From: Chloromonas sp. AAM2
Taxonomy: Eukaryota; Chlorophyta; Chlorophyceae; Chlamydomonadales; Chlamydomonadaceae
Direction of reading: 5' to 3'
Length of the DNA stretch: 64,000 bases
Assembly (NCBI GenBank): GCA_004335635.1
Contig: QAXH01004799.1
Coordinates: 61,581-125,580 of the forward strand
How positions within the stretch are numbered: the first letter of the stretch is position 1; each line of letters begins with the position of its first letter. Positions 49,826 to 61,000 of the stretch are shown piece after piece. The notes under the pieces are model-generated. The model was not told the DNA's origin, ran no database searches, and saw nothing but the letters and a program-made list of their open reading frames with translations. The position numbers and the translations under genes are program-made.

Positions 49826-52800
49826 ATGCGCACAGAAACCCTACTGGTGCTGAGCGCCCTGGTCAGGCTGTTCCTTGTATTCTTCGGGGAGGTTCAGGAC
49901 CGGTACGGCCCAGTACCCTACACTGACATTGATTACGAAGTCTTCACAGATGCAGCTCGATTCGTGGCCCAAGGTCAATCACCATATCTGAGAAGCACGT
50001 ACAGATACAGCCCACTACTCGCTTATCTGCTGCTACCCAACATATGGATCAGCCCATTATGGGGCAAGGTGGGTTTCTGTTTCGTCTGCCGTTTGTACAA
50101 CGTGTTTGCCATGCAAGCCTGTATCTTGGCAGGCACACAACATCACTGGGCATCAAGCCATATACCATCCCCATCAGCCGTGACTGTAAACTGTTGCCTC
50201 TGGCTCTTTTACCAGATTTTCTCCCTATGCTACATCACCCACTGTATTTGCAACTCTTCCTCTGTTTCCCCATGGGGTTACCTATCATCATCATTACATA
50301 GGTTATCATGGTTTAACAAACGGTACCGCGGTACTTATGAGTTACCTATGGGTCTTATCTTTTCCAGCGCTCACACTTTCCTGCTGTCACATGGGCTACC
50401 AATTCACTCCTATCTGCACTGTGTCATGTTGGTTTGATTTTCAGCTGCTGTTGCATGGGTTGTTGATCCGACGTGCAGCTCTACTTGCAGCTCTGGCAGT
50501 TGTATTCTGATCAGTTGTACTTTCACTGGGTCCGGCATCACCAACCCTATTTGCAACTCTGACAGGCCTGCTTTCCGAGTATGTTATTATGATCCTTATC
50601 TATTCCGCTGTTATCACTTTGTGTGGGTTTATCAGTTTGTGTGTGACTTGCACTATTGTACTTGCACTATGTTTGCAGCTCTTATTCTCTGCCGCTGACA
50701 TATGGGTTGGACACTTGATCTCCCAACTAGTCGGGCACTTAGGTGCTAGCCCGTCAGCCGCCACCATTGCTACCGCTGCATGGCTGTACAATCCCTACAC
50801 ACTCACCATCTCCACGCGGGGCAGCTGTGATGTGTTGGTGGTGGCACTGCTGCTGCACACACTGTGGAGCCTGGTGCAGGTAGGGCCATTGTCTGTGAGT
50901 AGGCGTGCAGCCCCGCCTGTTGATCCTCCTGGTCAGCCCCGGCCCAAGCCATGGTTAGTGTTTGCCACACACACCCGTGGCATCGCCCAACAGCAACGGC
51001 ATGGAAAGGCCAGTTTGTGCTACGTCAGCCTTCTGGCGAGGAGTTGCATGTCCGCCTTGTGATGCTGTAGAGTTGAGTGCTGGGAGATAACAAGCGCTTC
51101 TGTACTAGGGAATTGTTCAAGTTGACTTTGCAGTTGTTGCTTAGGGTGCAGTGGTGACCAATAGGTCACCTATGTTCCTTCCCCCATTGCCCCTGCTGAG
51201 CAGTCCTCCCCGGACTGAAGGCGATGTAATAATTGGTGATGTAATAAATGGTGATGTAATAAATGGTGATGTAATAAATGGTAGTGTAATAAATGGTAGT
51301 GTAATAAATGGTGATGTAATAAATAGCCATCCTGATGTTGTTGTTTTCATGCAAACAAGAACTGAAACAGAAGGCCAACAGGCAACGCTGACTAGATCTT
51401 GTTTACTAAGAGTAGAGCAAGACAACTAGCATTTGGACGCTCTTACTTAAAGCGACCGGATGACCCCTGCACGCACCAGTGGGTGGCTGGCGTGCAGCGG
51501 CCACATCACATAACCTTCTCATGATGTTGACGGTGATTTCAATGACACGGTCAGAACAAAGAAGTACTGTTGCGCACATGCAGGGCCACGCCAGCCGGTC
51601 TGCTGTGTGGTTCGGGCTGGCGGTGCACCTGCGCATCTACCCCATCATCTACGCACCCAGCCTCGTGCTGTTCCTGGCCGCACGCTCACAGCACAAGTCA
51701 GCCAAGCGAAGGGTGGGTGCCTGTGCTGTCAAACCGCGCTTTCACATGCCTGCCATCGGATGCCGTACTGAATGCTGAAGAATGGCTGGTGAATGGATCA
51801 GATGGGTCAAATCACTTCAGTAGTACAATGCTAGTTAATGCTAAGTGCAGTTTCAAGGTCGGTTACAGTCAGTTTTTCAAATGGAACATGATGAGCGTGC
51901 TGGTTTCAAGAGCGTGTCAAATGGAACATCATGCACGTGCTGGTTTGACTGCTGCACGCGGTTCAGGCACACCTGCGTGGCGCTCCCGCCCCGCCCGCCC
52001 CCCCACGCCCCCCTAGGCCTGCCCTGGCCCGCCACCCGCGCTCATCTGGAGGATACAGGGCTGCACGTGGCCCTGCACGGCATGATTTTCGGTTTCCTGT
52101 CAGGTGGGACGTTTCTGCTGCTGGGCTGGGCGTTTCTCCGCCTGTACGGCCAGAGCTTCCTGGAGGAGGCATTTCTACACCACATAGGAAGGAAAGACCC
52201 AAGGTGAGAGTGAAAGTGAGTGACGTGCAATGTAAGTAACGTAATGTAACAAGATAACAATAAGTTTGCCCACTTTTCGCTCCACCTGTGCTGACATGCC
52301 TTCTGCTGTTGATTGGCTGCACACCTCCTAGGCTACACTTTACTTTGCCCACCTTGCCCAAGTACTGAAATTGCAGCGATTGTCGGTTGTTTTAGATGCA
52401 TTCAAATCGCATCTGTCTACCCAATTTGCCCAATGTCGCACTGCAGGCACAACTTCTCCATCTATTTCTACACAATTTACCTCACCTACTTCAATCCCTA
52501 CGCCAGCACTACAAATGCAGCAGAAACGGTTCTGACGGGCGCTGCAACGGATTCCCAGCTCGACCCTCTGGCACATGCTCTAAGCCAGCTGGGACCGTTT
52601 CTGAACCGTTTGGCCGAACCGGCTACGCTTGCATTCCTACCCCAACTGGTGCTTCTGGTATCTGTCAGCTGTAAGCTGCACCATGAGCTGCCGCTGTGCT
52701 GGTTGGCTCTGACCATGGTGTTCGTGTCCTTGAATAAGGTGAGATGGCGGCCTTGGGTTAGCCCCAGGGCAGGGCAGAGTTGGCCAAGGCCAGCCACCGT

Positions 52801-54215
52801 CGGGTGCAGGTCCACCTGACCTGCATCGGGTGCGTTCAGTCCTCAACAGCGCAAGGCAAACTGAACAGGCAAGCTCTTGGGTAACACCGTCACCAGAGGA
52901 GAGCGGAACACCCTCAGCATGATGAGGAGAGCGACAGAAGCGAGAGGTGTAAGCTAAGCTGACTCGCATGTGTCAGACCACCCCTTGACGTGGCTGCATG
53001 GCTGCACGTCGGGCTTTGATACATGTGCCAGGGGGGCCATTGCCATGTTGGCGCAGAAGGTTTCATGCCCGTGCCGCATGCTGGTTGTCCGGTGCCACAG
53101 GTGTGCACCGCTCAGTACTTTGTGTGGTGGTTGAGCCTGTTACCGTTACTGCTGCACCACGTGACTCGTCCTGTGCCACGTGGCCTGTGGGCAGCTGCTG
53201 TGCTGTGGGTGGTGGCACAGCTTCACTGGCTGGCCTGGGCCTACCTGCTGGAATTCAAGGTGACTTGAATCCGACTTAGAGTTAATGTAAACTTAGTATA
53301 TAGAGGTATATATATTAATGATGAGGTGACAGCCAGGGGGTGTAGCGTGGAATAGGTGCTCCGGAGATGTGAATTCACGCAAACGCAACTGCGATTATCG
53401 TGACAGGGGGTTCCCACATGCGCCAAGCGAGAACGGAGTGATATTATGGGGAGCAGAGTTGAATTTTGTGTTTTTTGTTTCTCCTCACATTGGCCCACTG
53501 AGCAGAGCATGGGTGCCTCAAGAAGCAAGAGAGAGAGAGTGGGAGACAGAGAGAGTGTGAAAGAGAATGTAAACGAGAGAGGGAGGGAGACAGAAAGGGA
53601 GAGGACTCACATGGCCAGACAAGACTCTAGGTCTGCTTATCTCTCACAGGGTCATCTATAACTAGCCTGATGATACTGCATACCTCTGCAGGGCCATAAA
53701 CGTATCTTCATGCGTTTATCATGCAGCCCCTCGGCCCGTTCACCCCGCATAGGGCCATTCACAACCATGTACTGCTTGGCACTGAAGTTCCTAATCCTTC
53801 AACATCCATAACATTTCTCCCATCCGTGCAGGGCCTGCCCGTGCACCTGCCCCTGTGGGCAGCCAGCCTGGTGTTCCTTGCGGCCAATATGTTCCTCCTA
53901 ACACAGCTGCTGGTGTGCGTAAAGCCAGCCTCGAGCTTCCTAGCAAGCAGCCTCAACGCCTCAGACTCATCAGCAGCCAGCCAGCAGGATCAGGCAACAG
54001 GCCCAGATCTGCCAGCCCAGCCAGAGGCAGAGATTGGGCAAGGAATTGATTTGCGGTCGTGGCACGAGCAGCAGAGGCGGTTGGTTCAAAAGATAAGAAG
54101 CGGTCAGAAGGTAGAGCCTGGGGGAGGCTTTGCAGCGGCAGGGGGTGTGGAAGGTGGGACGGGGGCTGTGAGGCAAAGACACAAGGCCGCTGCTACGGGT
54201 GCAGAGCCCTCTTGA
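49826..54215 (+). CDS. PIGM: GPI mannosyltransferase 1 (PIG-M)
   Basis: ER enzyme that transfers the first mannose (alpha-1,4) from dolichol-phosphate-mannose to the GPI anchor precursor. Exons 49826-50068, 50679-50879, 51584-51716, 52017-52203, 52447-52738, 53101-53259 and 53832-54215 give about 532 residues. Support: an N-terminal membrane segment, then [16 protein letters not shown] with the DxD-type motif at about 34-36, [88 protein letters not shown] and AWAYLLEFK, in the order of the family. The exon 3 to 4 junction is the least certain: phase closes with a GTGCCT donor at 51717 and a CTAG acceptor at 52016, while the stronger GTGGGT donor at 51713 does not. The last exon adds a polar tail of roughly 100 residues (Gln, Ala, Gly, Lys/Arg rich) beyond the usual end of the family. 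Confidence 0.93.
51194..51230. mobile_element. Copy of the CTGAGCAGTCC...GATGTAA repeat
   Basis: CTGAGCAGTCCTCCCCGGAC, then TGAAGGCGATGTAA, nearly identical to 1221-1255. The inverse form GGACTGCTCAGC is at 3145-3190, 34606-34645 and 39209-39250. Confidence 0.55.
51222..51325. repeat. 15-bp tandem repeat, about seven copies
   Basis: Unit GTGATGTAATAAATG (some copies GTAGTGTAATAAATG) in a PIG-M intron, directly following a copy of the CTGAGCAGTCCT repeat, whose end GCGATGTAATAATTG may have seeded it. Confidence 0.93.
53521..53612. repeat. GA-rich purine tract
   Basis: Imperfect (GA)n/GGGAGA run on the plus strand within the PIG-M intron between exons 6 and 7. Confidence 0.85.
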
Positions 54216-55015
54216 GACTGAACCTCAAATCAGGGGGAGTCCTGTAACATTTTTGAGCTTTGGTGGTACAGGTCTTAAGGTCAGCACTTCCTGTCTTGTG
54301 AAAGAACTGGCTGTTAAATCTGTCTCTATCTATCTCTGTTGTACATCGTCTGCATCCTCACGGCCTTCTCTTTCAAACGACCGCATCGGCTGTGTAATGC
54401 TCGTTGCTTGGCTTGCGCTGGGCTTGCCGTATCTGGCATCAGAAATTTACAGGTCACATGCACTTAGATTGAATGCGTAAGAGCTCTACTCGTATCCAAA
54501 TAAGGTCAAAGATGCGTTCCTTTCATTGACTTCCTGAAGCCACAGGTATTACTAGTGCAAGGTATGGGTAGTGTCACGGCCTTCACTCAGGATACAAGAG
54601 ACCGTGTTATTTTGGCACTGGACTCGATTTTTCTATGGTATATCCGTGGGCTCGTGCTTTAGGTGTCTCATCATATCACAAGTCGAGTTCCTACTGTGAT
54701 GCTCGGCTGCTGGTCTCGTGCCAGACACTGAGCAAGTGCAGATGGGGATGATGCTACAACCTAATGTCATGTGCATGATGGCAGTGTGACGTGCTAGGAA
54801 AGCTGTGCTACCATCAATCGGTGTAGATCACAATGTCTGCTACGCCTGTGGCTGAACCCTCCCTAACCAGATATCAGCACCTTCAGCACCCCATATCAAC
54901 ATTCCTGACGTGATACCAAGGCTTGCACGCTCCAGGGGCAGCATTGTGTCATGTAGTCTAGTCTGTGTGTGGGTGGGTGGGTGTATGTGTCTGTGCGTGT
55001 CAAGTCTGTATGAGA
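54216..55015. other. Intergenic, convergent 3' ends of PIG-M and GT47 genes
   Basis: TGTAA at 54243-54247 is a candidate PIG-M polyadenylation signal, 28 bases past the stop. On the minus strand a TGTAA lies at 54447-54451. Otherwise nothing recognised. Confidence 0.55.
54243..54247 (+). promoter_or_regulatory. Candidate PIG-M polyadenylation signal (TGTAA)
   Basis: TGTAA shortly after the PIG-M stop codon, as expected for a chlamydomonadalean gene. Confidence 0.45.
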
Positions 55016-58000
55016 TCAGCCCTTCTTTCTAATCCTGTCCATCTCCGGTATTCTGCTGTAAAGCCATTGGATGGTGGTGGAGAAGGCATCATCGTCGCCT
55101 GTTTGGGCCCACTGGGTGCCGGGTACACCTGGCATGCTGTTAGTGTGGCCTGTGTTGTGATTTATAGCCTGCGTGAGGCAAAACGACCAATGTCAGTGAA
55201 TATGGTAAAACTCATGTGGGTTCCTTCACCACGGTCACGTTACTGCTTGCATATCACCAAGGGGAGGCTGTGCCACAACGGGTAAACAAGAATGACGGAA
55301 ACGTACGGAAACGGAAGCCACGTGGGTGGGGTACTTACGTGCAGTACAGATGCCTCTGCCAGTTGCAAGCTGTTCCATCGGAACCTGCATGGGACAGGCA
55401 GCACGGCAACAACGATGGCCACAATGGCCACAAGAGCAGGGGTGTTCCAAGGGTTGCCGAGATTCATGCGAGATTTCAAGCTTCCTGCTGTCTCGGTAGG
55501 AAAGCCTGCGCCCCAGGCCCTGATTTTTCCTGCCGCGGCAGGAGTGCCCCTGGAAAAGTTCCCTATCAGCCCAAAACGCTGGTGGAATAGCCCGTATCTG
55601 AATGCAGGAGTGCCTGGCTCATGGCCAGGAGCGTGCATGGCTTAAAATCTGCATGGATTTGCCACTCTTGCCACACTCGCCCAAGAGTGCACCCACGGCT
55701 TACTGCATACATGGCCATGCCTCTGCATGCATGGCCCGTGCAATGATGCATGCTTAGACCTGCTGCATGCTGGGCCCGTATCTGAATGCATGCGCTCGTG
55801 CCGAATGCTTGACCAGCTTCTTCACTTCAAATTCCAATCTTTCAAGAACTCAAGCCACGCAATCGTCCGCTGTTTCAAAAATGTTCGGCAGGCCGGACTT
55901 TTGGATAATGGTGGCTGGAGAGTGCGCGGCGGGGGGCGGCGCGGGGGATGTTTGTGCATTGCTTGTAACCTACTGCTGCTTGCTCATCTTGCACACACAT
56001 CGACACACAAACTCAGTGACATGCAGTGCTGCTCAATGAATAGGATTATCCTAATCACCATCAGACTCGTGCGCACCGACATCTTATCAAGATACCTAAC
56101 CCCGTTGCTTGGAGCTTCGAAACCACCCAGGCTCCTCGCCACATAGGGTTGAGTAGGATTAAGCCAGGAACGGCTGCTGTACGACTCACAAACCCCTGCC
56201 CTGGCAGGAATGCCTCCTCAAAGACCTCCTGCCTGGGCGGCAGGAACCGGCCAGTTACACCCCATGAACCTCCTGCGCCTAGTAACCCTACCAGTAGCTC
56301 CTGCCTGTTTTAGCCCAGTACCCTCAAATCCCTGGCGGCAGGACTGCTGGAGTGACCCTGATCAAGTTTTTCAATCGGGCAATAGGCAATAGCGGTGGTC
56401 TCTGGTACAACACGTAAAACAGTGAAAAAACATGACGTCAGGCGATCTGATGCCTCTGCTAATACATGCAATAGAGCACATGGACACCGGGAAAGGGTGA
56501 CAGCTGTTCCTTGAACAAAACCCTTCACGCGAGCACGCGACTGTTCGCCCTCATACCTCATCCATGCCGTGGCCATCGCCTGCTGCATGGCCTCTAGCTG
56601 TGCGGGTGTCACGGCCTGCAGCACCTCGATCAGCTTGTCCAGGTCCTTCTCAGGCAACCTGGAGGAACAAGAGAACACTTACATAATTGTCCTCGCTTGT
56701 GTGCTTGCGCATTTGTTTTTCAGATACAGTATGAGTCGATGTCCTTGTATGTATGCTTGTGCATTCACTTAAACTTTTCCCCGGCGTTGACCTGCCCCGC
56801 TTCCACGTGCTGTCCGTCCTAAGCATGCCATAAGCGGTGGAAGCATCCTGGTGTTGCCAGCCCGCCCTCCTTGCCTTGGATTCACCAGATGCTGACAGAC
56901 CCCGAGAGGCACAGACAGTGCGCCCGCCACCTGCTGACAAGCACCCCCCTCTCTCTTCCTTTGCACGGCAGTGCCCCGTGCAGTTGATGTGACAAGAGCA
57001 ATCCAGTCCTTGACCAATATGGCAAGGAATTACCTGTGCGTATTCCCTGTGGAATCTCCTGCCAACAAGCCCCATCCGCACACCTCAACACCCCCCCCAT
57101 GTGTCCAGCCCCTGCCCAGACAGCAAAGAACAATGCGTCATCTTTCAGCAAGCCCGTCCCCCTCTTTTCGCTCTGCCAGCATGCGCCCCAAGGTGCCCCA
57201 TACGCCACTCCCTCCCCCCACACGTTGGTGTACCTGATAGCGAACCGTGTGTAGTCAATAAGGCTCTCGAAGGGGCCCAGTGTGTCGTCCATGATGATGA
57301 CCGGCACACACCCATGCGTCATGCTGTCCTCGTAACGTGCAGACCAACCGTCGCCTGCGTGCACGGGACAAGGAGAGTATGAATGTTGATTACACCTATC
57401 ACACAACAAACGCTTGACAATCAGATGGTGTAGGCGAACCAACCGTCACCTGCGGTTAAAAGGTAAAGGTAAAGTCATTTCATGTGCTGTCAGCCCCGTC
57501 CGTTTCTCGACGTATTCAGAAATGTTTCAAACAATACTGGCATCCAACCAGTGTCGGGGGGTAAAGTCCACTGGTTTACTTTAGCAACTGATCGTGCAAT
57601 CACTTCAGGAGCTGTCAGTTTCTCAAAAGTTTCATGCAGTTGTTCCTGAACTGTTCAAAACAAGGTGGCTTCTACAATGATGTTTGGGGTTGGATCCGCC
57701 ATGTAAAAAAAAAAAAATGTTTGCCAGTTCTGGGACAATTTTCAAAAATAGCACTGCAGCCAGTTGCAGCCAGTTGCAAACTCCACTGGTTTGCCTGCAT
57801 TTGCCTCAAGGCAAGGGTTCCCTCAAGGCAGACCTCCGGAAGCTGTTCGAGCGCCACACTACACCAGTCAAGCGTGGTTGGCCGCAGCGCATGTCAGAGG
57901 ACAGTGAGCTGACAGATGGCCTGGGCATACCACCTCAGCTGGTCTATGTGCCTGGCCAGTGTAATCCACTGCCTAAGCTGAGGAATCAGATTGAGCAGTG

Positions 58001-61000
58001 GGACAGGAAGGGTTGGCAGTAAGGACAGAGCAGTGATCTTGAACACAGCCGAGTTACCTCCGCAGCTGGAAAAGTGAAGCTGCATCGGTTTGTTGAGCTT
58101 GACACTGAGCTTGTCGGATCTGAGCTTGTAACTTACAATGTTACTTGTCTAACACAGTGACTCATCTCTGAGCTCACCTCACCTGAACTTACATGACTGG
58201 GACTTTGAATAACATGAATGAATACTAGGATTGGATAGCTGAAATCGAGCTACTTACTGTGATTTTGTTGACTTCTTGCCCTTTTCTGTGTTGATTTTGT
58301 TGACTTATAGCATTTTGTTGGCCAAGTTGCCGCACCTGTTGTAACTACAGTGCCTCCCTGACTAACCCTGGACCCTATACTCTGGCATACTAACCCTGGT
58401 CTGTCCATCATAAAAAGTGAATCATAAAAAGTAAAAAAACAAAATCATTTCTCCCTTTCTCTGGCCTGCTCCTGCTCCTTTCTCGCACCCACCGGGGATG
58501 ACAAGGCAGAACTTGCTCCTGGACAGCAGGGCCGTGTAGTCGCCGGGCGTTTCGCTGTGGTCCCCGTACAGCACGCTGAACCGCTCGCGCCACTGGCGCT
58601 CCTTGTTGAGCTTCCACAGCGTCTGGCGGATGCACCTGCACACAACACGAAACGTGCGCCCATTCAGCTACAATTAGACTAGTGAATCCCAACCTGCTAG
58701 GCCATTTTAGGCACACAGCCTCCCATGAATTCCCAAGTCATGGTAGAGATTTGCACAGACAAAACCCTTGTTCTGCCTCTCACTCTCAGTCACACCTTCC
58801 TCCACCCTCTCACTCTCTCATACCTGCTGTACACACACCCAGCCCTGGTGAGCCCCATGTCTCCCCGGAAGAACGCCAGTATGTCCCTTGTGACTGCCTT
58901 CTCCCCGAGGTAGAGCGAGTCGTGGTAGTGGATGGGCTGCTTGAACACCGGAACCACCAAGTGCTGCAAAAAGAAGCAGAAAAACCATCATTAGGGATTG
59001 TCACGATAATTGCTCAAGCATCGCTGCAGCAATGCGGGAAACAAACACAACCTTTCATCTTCATTTCATGGCATTCACAGACTTGCCCAGCATCATCTTT
59101 AAGAATTGAAAAAGAAAGTGTGTGGGCCTGCTGTGCAGTAGCTCAGTGTCCGAAAACATGTACGTACAAGCGGGCAATTCTACAGGGGCAAGCCTGGCAC
59201 AGCCCCCAAGGCAACAAAACATATACGCAGACCGTTACCTTAGTTGGGTCATGGCAGGGGTGCAGGCCCGACGATTCGCCTATCCAGCCGCGGGGCAGGG
59301 ACTTGTGCGACGCGTCCCGACTGCACGTGCAAACACAGTCACATGACAGTCACGTGGCAGTCACATGGACGTCACATGGACGTCACATGGACGTCACATT
59401 CCCAAAACATGCGATCTGCTCAGCATATCAAAGCATCCTTGCTTGAAATCTGATTTCCATAGTAGATAGCAGCTTGTGCATCATGCAGGCCCATGCAATC
59501 CCATGCAAAAACACACAGGGTCAGATACCTGTGGTTGCAACATGGGCAAAACATGCATCCTGAAACATGTAAGACTTCCAAGGCTGACCTCTGGGTCACC
59601 AAAGCACGATGGCTTCATACCCTCCATTGCCACCTCAAACCCGTACTCTGCATTCCATGGAGCATCACCTGGGGTAGCCATTCCCACCCCCAAGCCTAAC
59701 ACTGTCAACCTCTAACCACCTCTAACCACCTCTGACCACCCACGTGTAGTTGTCTGCATGGTAGCTGGACCTGGATCCGTGCGGCATGTCCATGCGGCCC
59801 CAGTGAGACACGATGATTGAGTTCCTGTGAGCAGGTGAACAGGCGGGCCGCAAACGATGCTTTGGGCATCTGAGATCTGCGAGTGTAAGGACGTTGATGG
59901 GACCTGGAGATGACTGTCAAAGGCCACAATCGCTGCACTTGTCTTGAAAGACACAGGGCAGTGCAACACAGCACGTACCCAAACCCAGAAAACGATCCGA
60001 TATTACTCAATATAATAAACTAGTCAGTAAGTACTTGGTATTTTGCAAACTATTGTTGAGTGGTGAATTAATACATGAATCGAGTTCACCGCCTTGACGT
60101 AGGCCATCCATTACCCTTGGTTGAGCAGCTGTGGCTGTTTTGCCACAGTTACTGTTACTATTGGGTGTGAGTGACCTGCAAGAAATTGGCGGGAAACTGG
60201 CAAGAAACTGGCACAGAAACTGACTTCACAAAGTTACTGAAGCACTTTCCACAAAAAGCATTCAGTGCTTACCAGAGCTCGTTGTGCATGTAGCATGGCG
60301 CCTCGTCGTGTGTAACTACCCAGATGTGGTCCCGACCACCCGTACGGTTCCAGTATGGGTGGGCAGCCTCCACCCATCGCTTGGCCTCCAACACCATCAT
60401 AGACATGCGGTACGCGCGATCACCTGAACGGAAAATCAGTTAGTGGGCAGTGAACATGAAAACAGCCTGAGAGAGCGATCAGTAAATGGGGTACAGGCGG
60501 GGCAGTGAGCATGGAGATGCCAATTTTCATCATTCCGAATCGTACACACCGTCATCCGTCAAAAGGCGACACATCCACTGGCAAGATGAGCACGAATACG
60601 ATCCCTGAAACCAACAATTGACTGTTGCCTGTTCCAAGCACGGACCCGGACTTCCCCGCTCACCCCATCGTCCCGCCCCGTCCTCGTCCGCCGGCCAGAA
60701 GGGAATGTGTGCCTTGCCCACCACGTCCGCCAGGCAGCTCACGTACAGCGGCATGTAGAAGTAGTCTGCCTCCTCAGGATCATACGTCCTGTGGGGAGGG
60801 CAAATGAGGTGCGTGTGAAGTCAACACCATCCGCATCCGTATACTGTGTGTACTTGCACTAGGGAAGCCGTCAGAGGACACGGAACGGCATCGGCACCGC
60901 CCTGGCCTACCCTGAGCATCGGCAGCCTCGGCAGCAGCACTGACGCCATACCCTAGCCGTGCATGTGTGCTCAGGATCCAAGGCATCGGCAGCAGCACTG

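Noticed and set aside
55216..55645. Open frames of about 120 codons on the plus strand
   Set aside because: Antisense to the last GT47 exons and their introns, and no domain.
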